A DNA stretch of 19,171 bases, taken from Bacteroidales bacterium. GTDB lineage: Bacteria; Bacteroidota; Bacteroidia; Bacteroidales; UBA4417. A program made the position numbers and the translations under genes. Under the pieces are notes generated by a model that saw nothing but the letters and a program-made list of their open reading frames with translations, ran no database searches and was not told the DNA's origin. Shown piece by piece: positions 1 to 8,291 of this stretch (the first letter of the stretch is position 1; the number at the start of each line of letters is the position of its first letter). The stretch spans positions 1-19,171 of the forward strand of contig JANXXZ010000174.1 of assembly GCA_025350385.1 (NCBI GenBank). Reading direction: 5' to 3'.

Positions 1-1409
1 ATGTTCCTGAGAATTTAAAATCAAAACAAATTTTTTCTCCTACTTTTGCAGAGGTTTCAAACCCAGTTTTTGCCGGGAAATACGTTCTTTTCAATGGTTC
101 TTTTTCAGGAATTGAGAATATTTTCTCCATTGACACTGCCAGCCTGGAACTCTTCCAGGTGACTTCGGCACTTTTTGGAGCATGCAATGCCCAGTTTAAC
201 GAACGGGGCATTAAGATTATTTATTCTGATTACTCATCAGCAGGCTACCGTTTGGCGGAAGCGGATTTTAATCCTTCCTCATGGAAGCCAATTTCGAAGG
301 TAACGGATAACTCGGTTTCACTTTATAAAAAACTTGTAAGTGAAGAAAGGGGAATAGTTGATTCAACAACCCTTACCCATGTCAGATTTGATTCAAAGCC
401 ATATTATAAGATGGGTCATCTGTTCAATTTTCATAGCTGGGCACCAGCTTATATCAATTTTGGAAGTTCAGAATTCACAACCGGTATTTCATTCATGTCG
501 CAAAATGCACTCAGTACAGCCACTACTACAGCAGGATATCAATGGGATTATGCTGAAAAAACGGGGAAGTATCGCGTGGCTTTTATCTGGGAAGGCTGGT
601 ATCCTGTTTTGGACCTAGATGCTTCCTACGGTAAACGAATGGCATCTGTAATCAATAAAAATGGTACTGAGCCTTATCGATTTTCATGGGATGAGACCGT
701 CTTAAGCGGAGGAATTAAATTGCCGTTACTGTTTAACCAGGGTAAGCATTATATGGGCATGCAATTGTCAGCCCGCGCAACCTATACGGACATCAGTAAA
801 AGCCATGCACCGGATACCATAAAGATTGTTGGTTTCAATACGCTGGACTACAGGTTCTATTTCTATCGCTATCTGAAACAGGCAGTTAAAGATGTTTATC
901 CACAATGGGGTCAGGTTGTTGATGTTAATTTCAGGCTTTCACCGTTTGGCGGCAATAAGTACGGCAGCATTGCTTCTTTTAAGACTACATTGTTTGTTCC
1001 AGGATTATTCCGGCACAATGGTGTCAGGCTAAATGCCGGGTATCAGTGCAGGTTGAAAGGCGATTACCCGTATGCTGATCTTATCAGTATGCCTCGGGGA
1101 AACCTGGCGTTGAACAGTGAGAAATTAGTTTCAATGGGTATCAACTACAAATTCCCATTCCTGTATCCTGATGCTTCAATAGGGATAGCCTACATTAAAA
1201 GAGTAAAGGCAAACCTGTTTTATGATCACGCTTTTGCCACGGATAAAGCCTCAACAAAACAGTATAATTCATTGGGTGTCGAAATTACCAGCGATCTTCA
1301 TATCCTGAGGTTCCTTCTACCCATCGATATGGGAGTCAGGATCGGATACCTTCCTATGAAGAATAATATGTTCGCCGACTTCCTGTTTGCCGTAAATCTG
1401 GCTATCTAA
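1..1409 (+). CDS. C-terminal part of a propeller plus outer-membrane beta-barrel protein (5' end outside window)
   Basis: The reading frame is open from position 3 with no stop before 1407-1409, giving at least 468 residues, so the true start lies upstream of the window. The internal GTG at 159 is not a convincing start because protein-like sequence continues before it. The first ~110 residues contain short strands such as GKYVLFNGSFSGIENIFSID and IKIIYSDYSSAGYRLAEADF, which resemble blades of a TolB/WD40-like propeller. The rest is rich in alternating aromatic and polar strands, contains HLFNFHSWAP and SFMSQNALSTA, and ends in a hydrophobic strand (FLFAVNLAI), as expected for an outer-membrane barrel. 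This matches an uncharacterised Bacteroidota architecture that I recognise only in general terms. Likely location is the outer membrane with a periplasmic propeller. Substrate and role are unknown. The next gene starts 11 bases downstream, so they may be co-transcribed. Confidence 0.75.
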   Translation, partial: VPENLKSKQIFSPTFAEVSNPVFAGKYVLFNGSFSGIENIFSIDTASLELFQVTSALFGACNAQFNERGIKIIYSDYSSAGYRLAEADFNPSSWKPISKVTDNSVSLYKKLVSEERGIVDSTTLTHVRFDSKPYYKMGHLFNFHSWAPAYINFGSSEFTTGISFMSQNALSTATTTAGYQWDYAEKTGKYRVAFIWEGWYPVLDLDASYGKRMASVINKNGTEPYRFSWDETVLSGGIKLPLLFNQGKHYMGMQLSARATYTDISKSHAPDTIKIVGFNTLDYRFYFYRYLKQAVKDVYPQWGQVVDVNFRLSPFGGNKYGSIASFKTTLFVPGLFRHNGVRLNAGYQCRLKGDYPYADLISMPRGNLALNSEKLVSMGINYKFPFLYPDASIGIAYIKRVKANLFYDHAFATDKASTKQYNSLGVEITSDLHILRFLLPIDMGVRIGYLPMKNNMFADFLFAVNLAI

Positions 1410-1420
1410 TCATCACAGAA

Positions 1421-1768
1421 ATGAAAATAGTGTTAAAAATACTGGTTTCCTCCCTGGCCGTATTCTTTACAGCCAATTTACTTCCCGGAGTATACGTGGA
1501 TGGATTTCCTACAGCTATCCTTGTAGCTGTTATCCTTGGTTTGCTCAATAATTTTGTCAAACCGGTACTGGTCTTCCTTACTATTCCTTTGACTATATTT
1601 ACGTTCGGTTTGTTCCTCCTTGTAATCAATGCATTTATGATTATTCTTGTTGGTCAGTTTCTGGCAGGATTTATTGTGAGCGGATTCTGGCCGGCACTTT
1701 TCTTCAGCATTATAGTATCATTGGTAACATCCTTACTTGAGACTTTGGCAGCTAACAGGAGTGAGTAA
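1421..1768 (+). CDS. Phage holin family 4 / YvlD-like small membrane protein
   Basis: This 115-residue protein has four hydrophobic segments (about residues 4-22, 31-47, 49-78 and 86-110). It carries the family pattern around NNFVKPVLVFLTIPLTIF and FGLFLLVINAFMIILVG, typical of the 'mycobacterial 4-TMS phage holin' or YvlD family. Despite the name, members are widespread chromosomal inner-membrane proteins with no demonstrated lysis role in most bacteria, and nothing phage-like surrounds this copy. The start is the ATG 11 bases after the upstream stop. The gene probably shares a transcript with the barrel gene before it and perhaps with the flavin-binding gene after it. Function is unknown beyond membrane location. 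Confidence 0.85.
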   Translation: MKIVLKILVSSLAVFFTANLLPGVYVDGFPTAILVAVILGLLNNFVKPVLVFLTIPLTIFTFGLFLLVINAFMIILVGQFLAGFIVSGFWPALFFSIIVSLVTSLLETLAANRSE

Positions 1769-1809
1769 CCTTATTAACCGGGACTCAGATAATTTTAAAA
1801 ATCAGTCAT

Positions 1810-2277
1810 ATGCGCGCAAAATTCATTACCTTACAAAGAGACATTGATGAAATCATCGGGAACTGCCAGGTTTGTTATGTCGGAATGGTGGACGAAAACA
1901 ACCTTCCATACGTGGTACCGTTCAATTTTGGATATAAGGATGGAATCATATACCTGCATTCAGCACTTGAAGGGTTGAAGATAGATATCTTAAGAAAGAA
2001 CCCCAATGTTTGCATTGTTTTTAGTGCCGATCATAAATTACATGCACAGAGCGAGCAGGTTGCCTGCAGTTACAGCATGCATTACCGATCGGTGCAGGCT
2101 TTCGGGGAGGTTGAATTTGTTGATGATCATGACCGGAAAATCGAAATTTTGAATATGGTTATGGCTAATTATACTGATCGTGAATTTAAGTATAACGAAC
2201 CTTCTCTACGTGAAGTGAGAACATACCAGGTTAAAGTAAAGAGTTTTTCGGGTAAGATATTCGGGTATGTGAAATAG
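1810..2277 (+). CDS. Pyridoxamine 5'-phosphate oxidase family protein, NimA-like FMN-binding split barrel
   Basis: This 155-residue protein fits the length and pattern of the NimA-like branch of the FMN-binding split-barrel superfamily. Visible hallmarks are the N-terminal CQVCYVGMVDENNLPYVVPF strand pair, the IIYLHSALEGLKID segment that lines the flavin site in relatives, and CSYSMHYRSVQAFGEVEFV, close to the WSMRYRSV motif of Nim proteins. Relatives are small cytoplasmic dimers that bind FMN. Some reduce 5-nitroimidazoles, but most chromosomal homologues have no tested substrate, so calling this a resistance gene would be unjustified. It lies 41 bases downstream of the YvlD-like gene on the same strand. 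It converges on the PAP2 gene with a gap of only 30 bases and no obvious terminator between them. Confidence 0.85.
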   Translation: MRAKFITLQRDIDEIIGNCQVCYVGMVDENNLPYVVPFNFGYKDGIIYLHSALEGLKIDILRKNPNVCIVFSADHKLHAQSEQVACSYSMHYRSVQAFGEVEFVDDHDRKIEILNMVMANYTDREFKYNEPSLREVRTYQVKVKSFSGKIFGYVK

Positions 2278-2307
2278 CTGGTGTTAAATATTTAGTTTTC
2301 TGATATA

Positions 2308-2913
2308 TTATTGACCCTTGAGTCTGCCGGCGTTTTCAGATATTTTCCTATCCTCAGATTTCCGGTCAAGCCAGTAATATAACCGGCACATGCCCCATCC
2401 GATCAGGCAACCTGCTATGGCTCCGGTAAGTACATCACCGGGGTAATGAACTCCGAGGTACATCCTGCTGTAAGAAGTAATCAGCGCATAGGCAAAAGCG
2501 AGAGGAATAAAGTATTTCCTGCCTTTCCTGATCATGCCCGCCAGGAAAACTGCAACAGCAAAACTATTGGAAGCATGTGAGGAATAGAAGCCATAGCTGC
2601 CTCCTGTATAGCCATTCACTATATGAATTAAATGTTGAAGTGATGGTTCATTGCTTGGGCGCAACCGCATAAAGTATTCTTTGGATAAAGTACAGAACTG
2701 GTCACTCACCGTTATCATCATGACAATAGTGAACAACACAAGCCAGAATCTCTGACGGTGTTCACCAAATAGTAGCCATAGAAACAAAGCATACATGGGT
2801 ATCCATGTAAACTTGTCACTTGCAATCCACATCACCTGGTCGAAAAATGGGGAATGATGACCGTTTATGAAGAGTAAAATACTGGTATCGATCGCTTTAA
2901 GAGTTTCAAGCAT
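2308..2913 (-). CDS. Membrane PAP2-family phosphatase
   Basis: All three PAP2 signature motifs are visible in 201 residues: the KX6RP motif in KEYFMRLRP (K78, R85, P86), a PSGH-like motif read as YSSHASN (H113), and SRX5HX3D in SRMYLGVHYPGD (R150, H156, D160). At least four hydrophobic segments make it an integral membrane enzyme. Family members remove phosphate from lipid phosphates such as undecaprenyl pyrophosphate, phosphatidate or phosphatidylglycerol phosphate. The sequence alone does not say which. I chose the ATG at 2913; a frame-compatible TTG at 2919 would add only two residues. The C-terminus is a short basic tail. The SDR gene ends 72 bases before this start on the same strand, so the two may be co-transcribed, though no functional link is evident. 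Confidence 0.9.
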   Translation of the reverse strand: MLETLKAIDTSILLFINGHHSPFFDQVMWIASDKFTWIPMYALFLWLLFGEHRQRFWLVLFTIVMMITVSDQFCTLSKEYFMRLRPSNEPSLQHLIHIVNGYTGGSYGFYSSHASNSFAVAVFLAGMIRKGRKYFIPLAFAYALITSYSRMYLGVHYPGDVLTGAIAGCLIGWGMCRLYYWLDRKSEDRKISENAGRLKGQ

Positions 2914-2985
2914 AAACAAGTAAATGGATGGATTATACTTTTAATAATTGGTTTGCTGTCAGCAATCTAAACTGATTTTTAGGAT

Positions 2986-3753
2986 CTATATGATAAAATG
3001 CCTCAACTCATCTATATTAAGCACTCCACCTTGAGGTATTCCCGGATTAAATAGTGTTTTGACAATAACTTCTGCTACTGTTTCAGGAGATATGAGTTTA
3101 CCTTGTTCATGAAGAAGTACAAATTTGTCTTTATCGGCAAACAGTGATTTATCGGTTTGTCGAATATGGGTCTGCATGGATGTTTCTACAATCCCGGGTG
3201 CAAGAGCCATGATTTTAACGGGGAATTCCTGTGTCGATTGCTCTAATCCTACAGTGCGTGTCATCATATCTAATCCTGCTTTTGAGGAACAGTACATTGA
3301 CCAGCCGGAATAGGGGAAACCTGAAGCACCTGATGAAATATTGAGAATTACTTTGGGAATATTAAACCTTTGAGTGTGGGAAATAAATAGGGACGTCAGT
3401 ACTGCCGGGGCCAGGAGGTTCAGTTTCAGGTGTTTTTCCATTATAAGCGGATCAGCCAGTTCAATAGGCGCAATCGGATCAAGCATCCCTGCATTGTTGA
3501 TGAGAGCAATCCGGTTTATCCTTTCGGGATCAATATGGGTAAACACTTCCTGCATAAATTTTTCCGCTGATTTGCGTTCTGACAGATCGGCTTCATGATA
3601 GAAGATGGGGATATGCAGTGAAGAAGCGGTTTCCACCAGGTCCTCATTCATTGTTCGTGAAACGCAAAAGATAGTATTGCCAAGTATCAGCAACTTCCTG
3701 ACAATCGCTTCACCGATTCCCCGGGATACTCCTGTTACGATATAAAAATCCAT
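2986..3753 (-). CDS. Short-chain dehydrogenase/reductase, sepiapterin or benzil reductase-like
   Basis: This is a classical SDR of 255 residues. The Rossmann nucleotide motif is TGVSRGIG (residues 7-14), the structural NNAG is at 86-89, the catalytic Ser lies in NISSGASG (about 140-141), and the YxxxK pair is in YCSSKAG (Y154, K158). The Ser-Arg after the first Gly (VSRGIG), together with SR near residue 32, suggests an NADP(H) preference. The overall pattern resembles sepiapterin reductase and Bacillus benzil reductase relatives, but the substrate cannot be read from the sequence. The protein is expected to be cytoplasmic. The upstream region contains TAATTTTA, one mismatch from the Bacteroidota -7 consensus. 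It is divergent from the P5C dehydrogenase gene across a 203-base gap. Confidence 0.88.
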   Translation of the reverse strand: MDFYIVTGVSRGIGEAIVRKLLILGNTIFCVSRTMNEDLVETASSLHIPIFYHEADLSERKSAEKFMQEVFTHIDPERINRIALINNAGMLDPIAPIELADPLIMEKHLKLNLLAPAVLTSLFISHTQRFNIPKVILNISSGASGFPYSGWSMYCSSKAGLDMMTRTVGLEQSTQEFPVKIMALAPGIVETSMQTHIRQTDKSLFADKDKFVLLHEQGKLISPETVAEVIVKTLFNPGIPQGGVLNIDELRHFII

Positions 3754-3956
3754 AAGGTTGATTTTTGTAAAATTATGAAAACTTTTATGGTTTACGTATA
3801 AAGTAATAATGCTGTTTTCGTCTTAGTTTGCTTAAAGTTAAGATTGCCTGCTGTTTAATAATATAAACAACTGAACAAACAGCTTGTTTTACTGTTTTTT
3901 TAAAAGGAAACCTTTGATATAAGTCAATTATCTACATTTCAATACTCTGTACTAAA

Positions 3957-5597
3957 ATGAATAATTCTGTTTCCATTTTTGAATATCCCGCAAATGAACC
4001 CGTCCGATCCTATGCGCCGGGAACCCGCGACAGGAAAGAACTTACAAGTGAACTCGACAGGATGGCATCCTCTGAGATTGAAATACCTTTAATTATAGGA
4101 GGCAAAGAAGTATTTACAGGCGATATTGATGTTATCCGTATGCCTCATGATCATGGCCATGTGGTGGCGCGATACCATAAGGCAGGTGAAAAAGAAGTGA
4201 AAATGGCTATCTCTGCTGCTACGGAAGCTCATCGGAAATGGGAGGGTTTCTCATGGTTCGAGCGGGTATCGATCACTGTGAAAGCGGCCGAACTCATTGC
4301 AAAAAAATACCGGTTCCTCCTGAATGCAGCCACCATGCTCGGCCAGGGAAAAAGTGTTTACCAGGCTGAAATAGATGCTTCATGCGAAACCATTGATTTT
4401 CTGAGATTCAATGCCCATTACATTTCAGATATTTATAACGAACAGCCTCACAGCGATCCTGGCATCATAAACCGGCTTGAATATCGTCCCCTTGAAGGAT
4501 TTATCTTTTCCTTAAGCCCGTTCAATTTTACAGCAATTGCCTCGAACCTGAATATGGCCCCGGTATTAATGGGAAACGTAACACTTTGGAAACCGGCGAC
4601 CACATCGGTTCTTTCGAACTATATCCTGATGCAGATATTTAAAGAAGCGGGTTTACCCGATGGCGTAATCAATTTTATTCCCGGTCCGGGTTCAGTAATC
4701 GGAACGACAGTTTTTACTGACCGATCATTTGCAGGGCTTCACTTTACAGGTTCAAATGTCACTTTTAATAAATTGTGGCAGATGGCAGCCCAACATCTTC
4801 CGAACTATCGTTCTTATCCGAGGATAGTTGGTGAAACCGGTGGGAAAGATTTCGTGCTGGTTCATGCCTCAGCTAGTGCTGATGAAGTGGCAACCGCACT
4901 TGTCAGAGGATCATTTGAATACCAGGGTCAGAAATGTTCAGCTGCTTCACGGGCCTATATCCCGGATTCACTCTGGCCTGATATTAGGACTAGAATGGGG
5001 GAGATGATCTCCCAGATCAAGGTAGGTGATGTACGGGATTTTGGCAACTTTATGAATGCGGTTATTGATGAGGCATCGTTCGACAATATTATAGGATACT
5101 GTAACAAAGCCAGAATTTCAAATGAAGCTGAGATTGTTTTTGGCGGAAAGGGCGATAAATCGATAGGCTATTTCGTCGAACCTACTGTAATCCTGGTGCA
5201 AAATCCTCATTTTGTGACTATGGAAGAGGAGATCTTCGGTCCTGTTTTATCGATTTACATTTATAAAGTAAGCGATTTCGAAGCGACACTCAGACTGGTT
5301 GATGAAACATCTCCCTATGGACTCACCGGTTCCATTTTCGCCCAGGACCGGTATATACTCACAGCCGCCGCCGATTACCTCAAATATGCCGCAGGTAATC
5401 TTTATTTCAATGATAAGCCTACGGGAGCTGTTGTTGGTCAGCAACCTTTTGGCGGGTCAAGGCAGTCAGGGACAAATGATAAATCAGGCAGTCATCTTAA
5501 CTTATTACGCTGGACCAATCCCCGAACTATCAAGGAAACATTGATCCCTCCTACCGATTTTACTTACCCGTTTATGAAGGAAGATAAATGTCATTAA
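3957..5597 (+). CDS. pruA: L-glutamate gamma-semialdehyde (1-pyrroline-5-carboxylate) dehydrogenase
   Basis: This 546-residue aldehyde dehydrogenase has the long form and N-terminus of the stand-alone P5C dehydrogenase family (mammalian ALDH4A1-like). It oxidises glutamate semialdehyde to glutamate with NAD+, the second step of proline degradation. Catalytic features are visible: SPFNF with the oxyanion Asn (N190), WKPA with the cofactor Lys (K212), the general-base Glu in VGETGGKD (E293), the nucleophile Cys in EYQGQKCSAASR (C327), and EEIFGPVLS near the C-terminal third. The FGGSRQSGTNDKSG segment near the end is also typical. It is not fused to proline dehydrogenase, and no PRODH gene lies in the window, so its partner must be elsewhere. 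A weak TACATTTC element (3933-3940) precedes the ATG. The protein is cytoplasmic. Confidence 0.95.
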   Translation: MNNSVSIFEYPANEPVRSYAPGTRDRKELTSELDRMASSEIEIPLIIGGKEVFTGDIDVIRMPHDHGHVVARYHKAGEKEVKMAISAATEAHRKWEGFSWFERVSITVKAAELIAKKYRFLLNAATMLGQGKSVYQAEIDASCETIDFLRFNAHYISDIYNEQPHSDPGIINRLEYRPLEGFIFSLSPFNFTAIASNLNMAPVLMGNVTLWKPATTSVLSNYILMQIFKEAGLPDGVINFIPGPGSVIGTTVFTDRSFAGLHFTGSNVTFNKLWQMAAQHLPNYRSYPRIVGETGGKDFVLVHASASADEVATALVRGSFEYQGQKCSAASRAYIPDSLWPDIRTRMGEMISQIKVGDVRDFGNFMNAVIDEASFDNIIGYCNKARISNEAEIVFGGKGDKSIGYFVEPTVILVQNPHFVTMEEEIFGPVLSIYIYKVSDFEATLRLVDETSPYGLTGSIFAQDRYILTAAADYLKYAAGNLYFNDKPTGAVVGQQPFGGSRQSGTNDKSGSHLNLLRWTNPRTIKETLIPPTDFTYPFMKEDKCH

Positions 5598-5830
5598 ATT
5601 TTTGAATTTCAATTTGATTAGGAGTTTCGGTCATTTTCTGACAGGATATGTTTTTCTTCTTTCGGATTAACACCATCAACGTTTAATGACAAAAAGTCGG
5701 AAAATAGCTGCTGGTAAGCTTTAAATTAAAATACAGCCAGGATTGAATCTCAATATCCTTGATTACAAAATGATACCTTTATCACGAATCCACCTTACCT
5801 TTATCCGCATATACTATTTCTTTGATTCAA

Positions 5831-7225
5831 ATGGAAAAACATCGGAACGGTAAAATCCTGGCTCTTCTGTTTGCAGGTGTCCTCATGGGAGCCCTGGATA
5901 TTTCTATTGTTGGTCCGGCAATCCCTTCAATTGAGCAGACCATACATGTTGATCATCGCTCCTTATCATGGATATTCAGCATATATGTTCTGTTTAACCT
6001 TATTGGTGTTTCGCTGTTGGCTAAATTATCCGACTTGCATGGCCGCCGATCAATTTATATACTGGCTGTGAGCATATTTGCATTAGGCTCGGCTGTTGTG
6101 GCTTTTTCACATACTATCTCAACGCTGCTTATTGGGAGAGCGATTCAGGGATTTGGTTCCAGCGGGATATTTCCTGTTGCATCGGCAGTTATCGGTGATA
6201 TTTTCCCTGCTGAAAAACGGGGGAAAGCATTAGGCATGATAGGTGCAGTCTTTGGAATGGCTTTTCTGATAGGACCGCTCATAGCCGGGGTGATGTTGGA
6301 ATTTTTCGAATGGAATTCACTCTTTTTGATCAATCTGCCTATCGCCATTGTTATTATCTTTTTCAGCTGGAAATTGCTGCCATCGCATAGAGCAAAGGAG
6401 CCCCCGCACTTCGACTGGCCGGGGATGTTTCTTATCGCAATCCTGCTGGCCTCATTTGCGTATGGCATCAATAGTATTGATGTCAGTGAAGGACTACCGG
6501 GCCTGATCTCTATTGATGTTCTTCCTTACTTTATTGTTAGTATATTGTCACTGATCCTGTTCATATATTTCGAGAAACAATCCAGGTCCCCGGTAGTTAA
6601 AATCCAGCTTTTTGATGTCAGGCAGATACGGATTATCGGGATTGTTGCTATCAGTGCAGGAATGCTTCAGTCAGTCACCATTTTTGTGCCTGAGATGGCA
6701 GTGAATGTTTTCAAGGTAAATACTTCAAAAGCAGCCTTTATGCTGATTCCTTTTGTGATCGCAGTTGCAGTGGGAGCCCCAGTTTCTGGGCGGCTGATTG
6801 ATAAGGTAGGTTCCCGGATCATTGTGATTGCCGGTCTTTTCTTTTCAGCATCCGGACTTTTTCTTTTATTCCTCGCAGGTAATTCAATTGCCTGGTTTTA
6901 TACCGGTGGTGTGTTCATGGGACTCGGGATCTCGATGCTGCAAGGTTCTTCCATGCGATACGTCATGTTAAATGAGGTTCAGCCTTCTGACCGTGCGCTG
7001 GGGCAGGGCATCATCACTCTGTTTACCAGTATTGGACAAATGACCGGGGCTACCATGATAGGAATCATTGTTGCATCACAGGCTATCAAAACGGTCGGAT
7101 ATGGAAGGGCGTTCATCGTAATTTCCGCATTTGCCTTTTTCGCAATGTTATTGAGCATCTGTCTCAAGAGCAGGAAGGACGAACTGGCCGCTGCTTCAGC
7201 TATCCTGGACTTGCAATCCAGTTAA
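5831..7225 (+). CDS. MFS transporter, DHA2 (drug:H+ antiporter) type
   Basis: This 464-residue inner-membrane protein has many evenly spaced hydrophobic helices. Helix 1 carries the LDISIVGPAIP pattern characteristic of the 14-helix DHA2 family. The loop after helix 2 has motif A, AKLSDLHGRR (about residues 64-73). GPLIAGVM (148-155) corresponds to antiporter motif C, and GRAIQGFGSS is also family-typical. The DHA2 family exports drugs, dyes and other small molecules using the proton gradient; the substrate here is unknown. I chose the ATG at 5831, three codons after an in-frame TTG at 5822, because ATG is far more likely. The 224 bases after the P5C dehydrogenase hold no gene. The gene converges on the C40 peptidase gene with a 109-base gap. 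Confidence 0.9.
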   Translation: MEKHRNGKILALLFAGVLMGALDISIVGPAIPSIEQTIHVDHRSLSWIFSIYVLFNLIGVSLLAKLSDLHGRRSIYILAVSIFALGSAVVAFSHTISTLLIGRAIQGFGSSGIFPVASAVIGDIFPAEKRGKALGMIGAVFGMAFLIGPLIAGVMLEFFEWNSLFLINLPIAIVIIFFSWKLLPSHRAKEPPHFDWPGMFLIAILLASFAYGINSIDVSEGLPGLISIDVLPYFIVSILSLILFIYFEKQSRSPVVKIQLFDVRQIRIIGIVAISAGMLQSVTIFVPEMAVNVFKVNTSKAAFMLIPFVIAVAVGAPVSGRLIDKVGSRIIVIAGLFFSASGLFLLFLAGNSIAWFYTGGVFMGLGISMLQGSSMRYVMLNEVQPSDRALGQGIITLFTSIGQMTGATMIGIIVASQAIKTVGYGRAFIVISAFAFFAMLLSICLKSRKDELAAASAILDLQSS

Positions 7226-7334
7226 AGAATTGTTGTTTATCTTTAAGGCGACCATTTTTGAGATAGTACACTAATGATTCAGAACTTATATCTGATTTGA
7301 ACGATTCCTGTTTTGGGAAGAATGAATGTTTCGC

Positions 7335-8117
7335 TCAGGAAATTACAATTCGTTTTAAAATACGCAGATTGTGTGTGTATTTTCCTGTTTGCCTGTTGAA
7401 AATGCCATTATGATCAATGCTATCTATTTTAACGGCACCTGAGGCATGAATAATTTGTCCCTCACCCAGGATTATTCCAACATGAGTGATGGTGCCGGCT
7501 GTATTGTCGAAAAAAGCCAGGTCGCCGGGTAGGGCTTCATATATGAAATCAATGATTTTTCCCAATAATGCCTGCTCATTTGCATCACGGGGTAGTATTA
7601 TTCCGATAAACCTGTATACCATCTGCGCAAATCCTGAGCAATCAATTCCAAAAGGAGTGCGGCCTCCCCATAAATAGGGAGAATTTATATACGATAGAGC
7701 TTCTCTCTCAAGCCTTGATATACCGGCTTTCGCCTGAACTTCAACATATTTACCTTCAATGGAATACAAATCTTCATTTAAGGTGAACATACTATTCTCC
7801 ATCATTGGGAGTAAGCTCCCTTTTACAAGCATAACTGGTAATTTATTTTTTTCACAAATCGCTTTAGCGGTGAGATCTCCAACAATAGTTAAAGGAAATT
7901 TGCTGTTGTTTTCAATAAATTCAACGGTTGTTGCAGTTGACATCTTCTGATCTATCCAGCCTTCATAATTATCATAATTACACCGAATCAGCAGCCATCC
8001 TTCCTTTTCATCAATAATTTCATAGGTTTCGCCAAAAAGCAGTTGTGAAACCATTTCACTGCGTTCCGAGGGTTCTGACCTCATGGGTATAATACTTAGA
8101 TTGCTGATTCCGTGCAT
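7335..8117 (-). CDS. C40-family (NlpC/P60) cell-wall peptidase with N-terminal SH3 domain
   Basis: This 260-residue protein begins with a bacterial SH3-like region (about residues 8-60, with GETYEIIDEKEGWLLIR and YEGWID). A second SH3-like stretch to about 130 precedes a C-terminal NlpC/P60 catalytic domain (about 133-256). The catalytic Cys is in GIDCSGFAQMVYR (C160), the catalytic His in THVGIILG (H212), and HASG (H224) supplies the third site. The layout matches dipeptidyl peptidase VI / YkfC-like enzymes, which cut gamma-D-glutamyl-diamino-acid bonds in peptidoglycan peptides. No signal peptide is visible, consistent with a cytoplasmic role recycling murein peptides, as proposed for YkfC relatives. 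It is divergent from the 7TM-HD gene; a perfect TAATTTTG element lies upstream of its start. Confidence 0.9.
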   Translation of the reverse strand: MHGISNLSIIPMRSEPSERSEMVSQLLFGETYEIIDEKEGWLLIRCNYDNYEGWIDQKMSTATTVEFIENNSKFPLTIVGDLTAKAICEKNKLPVMLVKGSLLPMMENSMFTLNEDLYSIEGKYVEVQAKAGISRLEREALSYINSPYLWGGRTPFGIDCSGFAQMVYRFIGIILPRDANEQALLGKIIDFIYEALPGDLAFFDNTAGTITHVGIILGEGQIIHASGAVKIDSIDHNGIFNRQTGKYTHNLRILKRIVIS

Positions 8118-8179
8118 AATGCAATGGTTTAAGTTCTAGTAAATGATGTACTTCATTATTCTGAAAGGTTTAATTCGCG

Positions 8180-8187
8180 CAAAATTA
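8180..8187 (-). promoter_or_regulatory. Putative Bacteroidota -7 element upstream of the C40 peptidase
   Basis: The minus strand reads TAATTTTG, a perfect match to TAnnTTTG, ending 62 bases before the ATG at 8117. I see no TTG or TTTG at the usual -33 spacing, so this is a motif match only. Confidence 0.3.
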
Positions 8188-8291
8188 TTAATCCATTCTT
8201 TCAGGAAAGAAGAGCCTCTCAAATCACCAAAGTTATTAATTGAATGCCAGTTGCCAAATTTTATTAAATTCGTATGGTTAATTGACTACTT

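Noticed and set aside
1421..1768. Possible prophage or lysis cassette suggested by the holin family name
   Set aside because: The family is widespread in chromosomes, and no endolysin, tail, integrase or other phage gene is nearby.
1810..2277. Nitroimidazole resistance (nim) gene
   Set aside because: The protein is NimA-like by fold, but many such homologues have no resistance role and no insertion sequence drives it.
3754..3956. AAACAG/CTGTTT inverted repeat followed by T run near 3876-3900 as a terminator
   Set aside because: No plus-strand gene ends upstream of it and the 6-bp stem is weak; it may be chance in AT-rich sequence.
5598..5830. Small gene between P5C dehydrogenase and the MFS transporter
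   Set aside because: The longest start-to-stop frame I checked there (from the ATG at 5648) ends after a dozen codons; no hairpin with a T run was found either.
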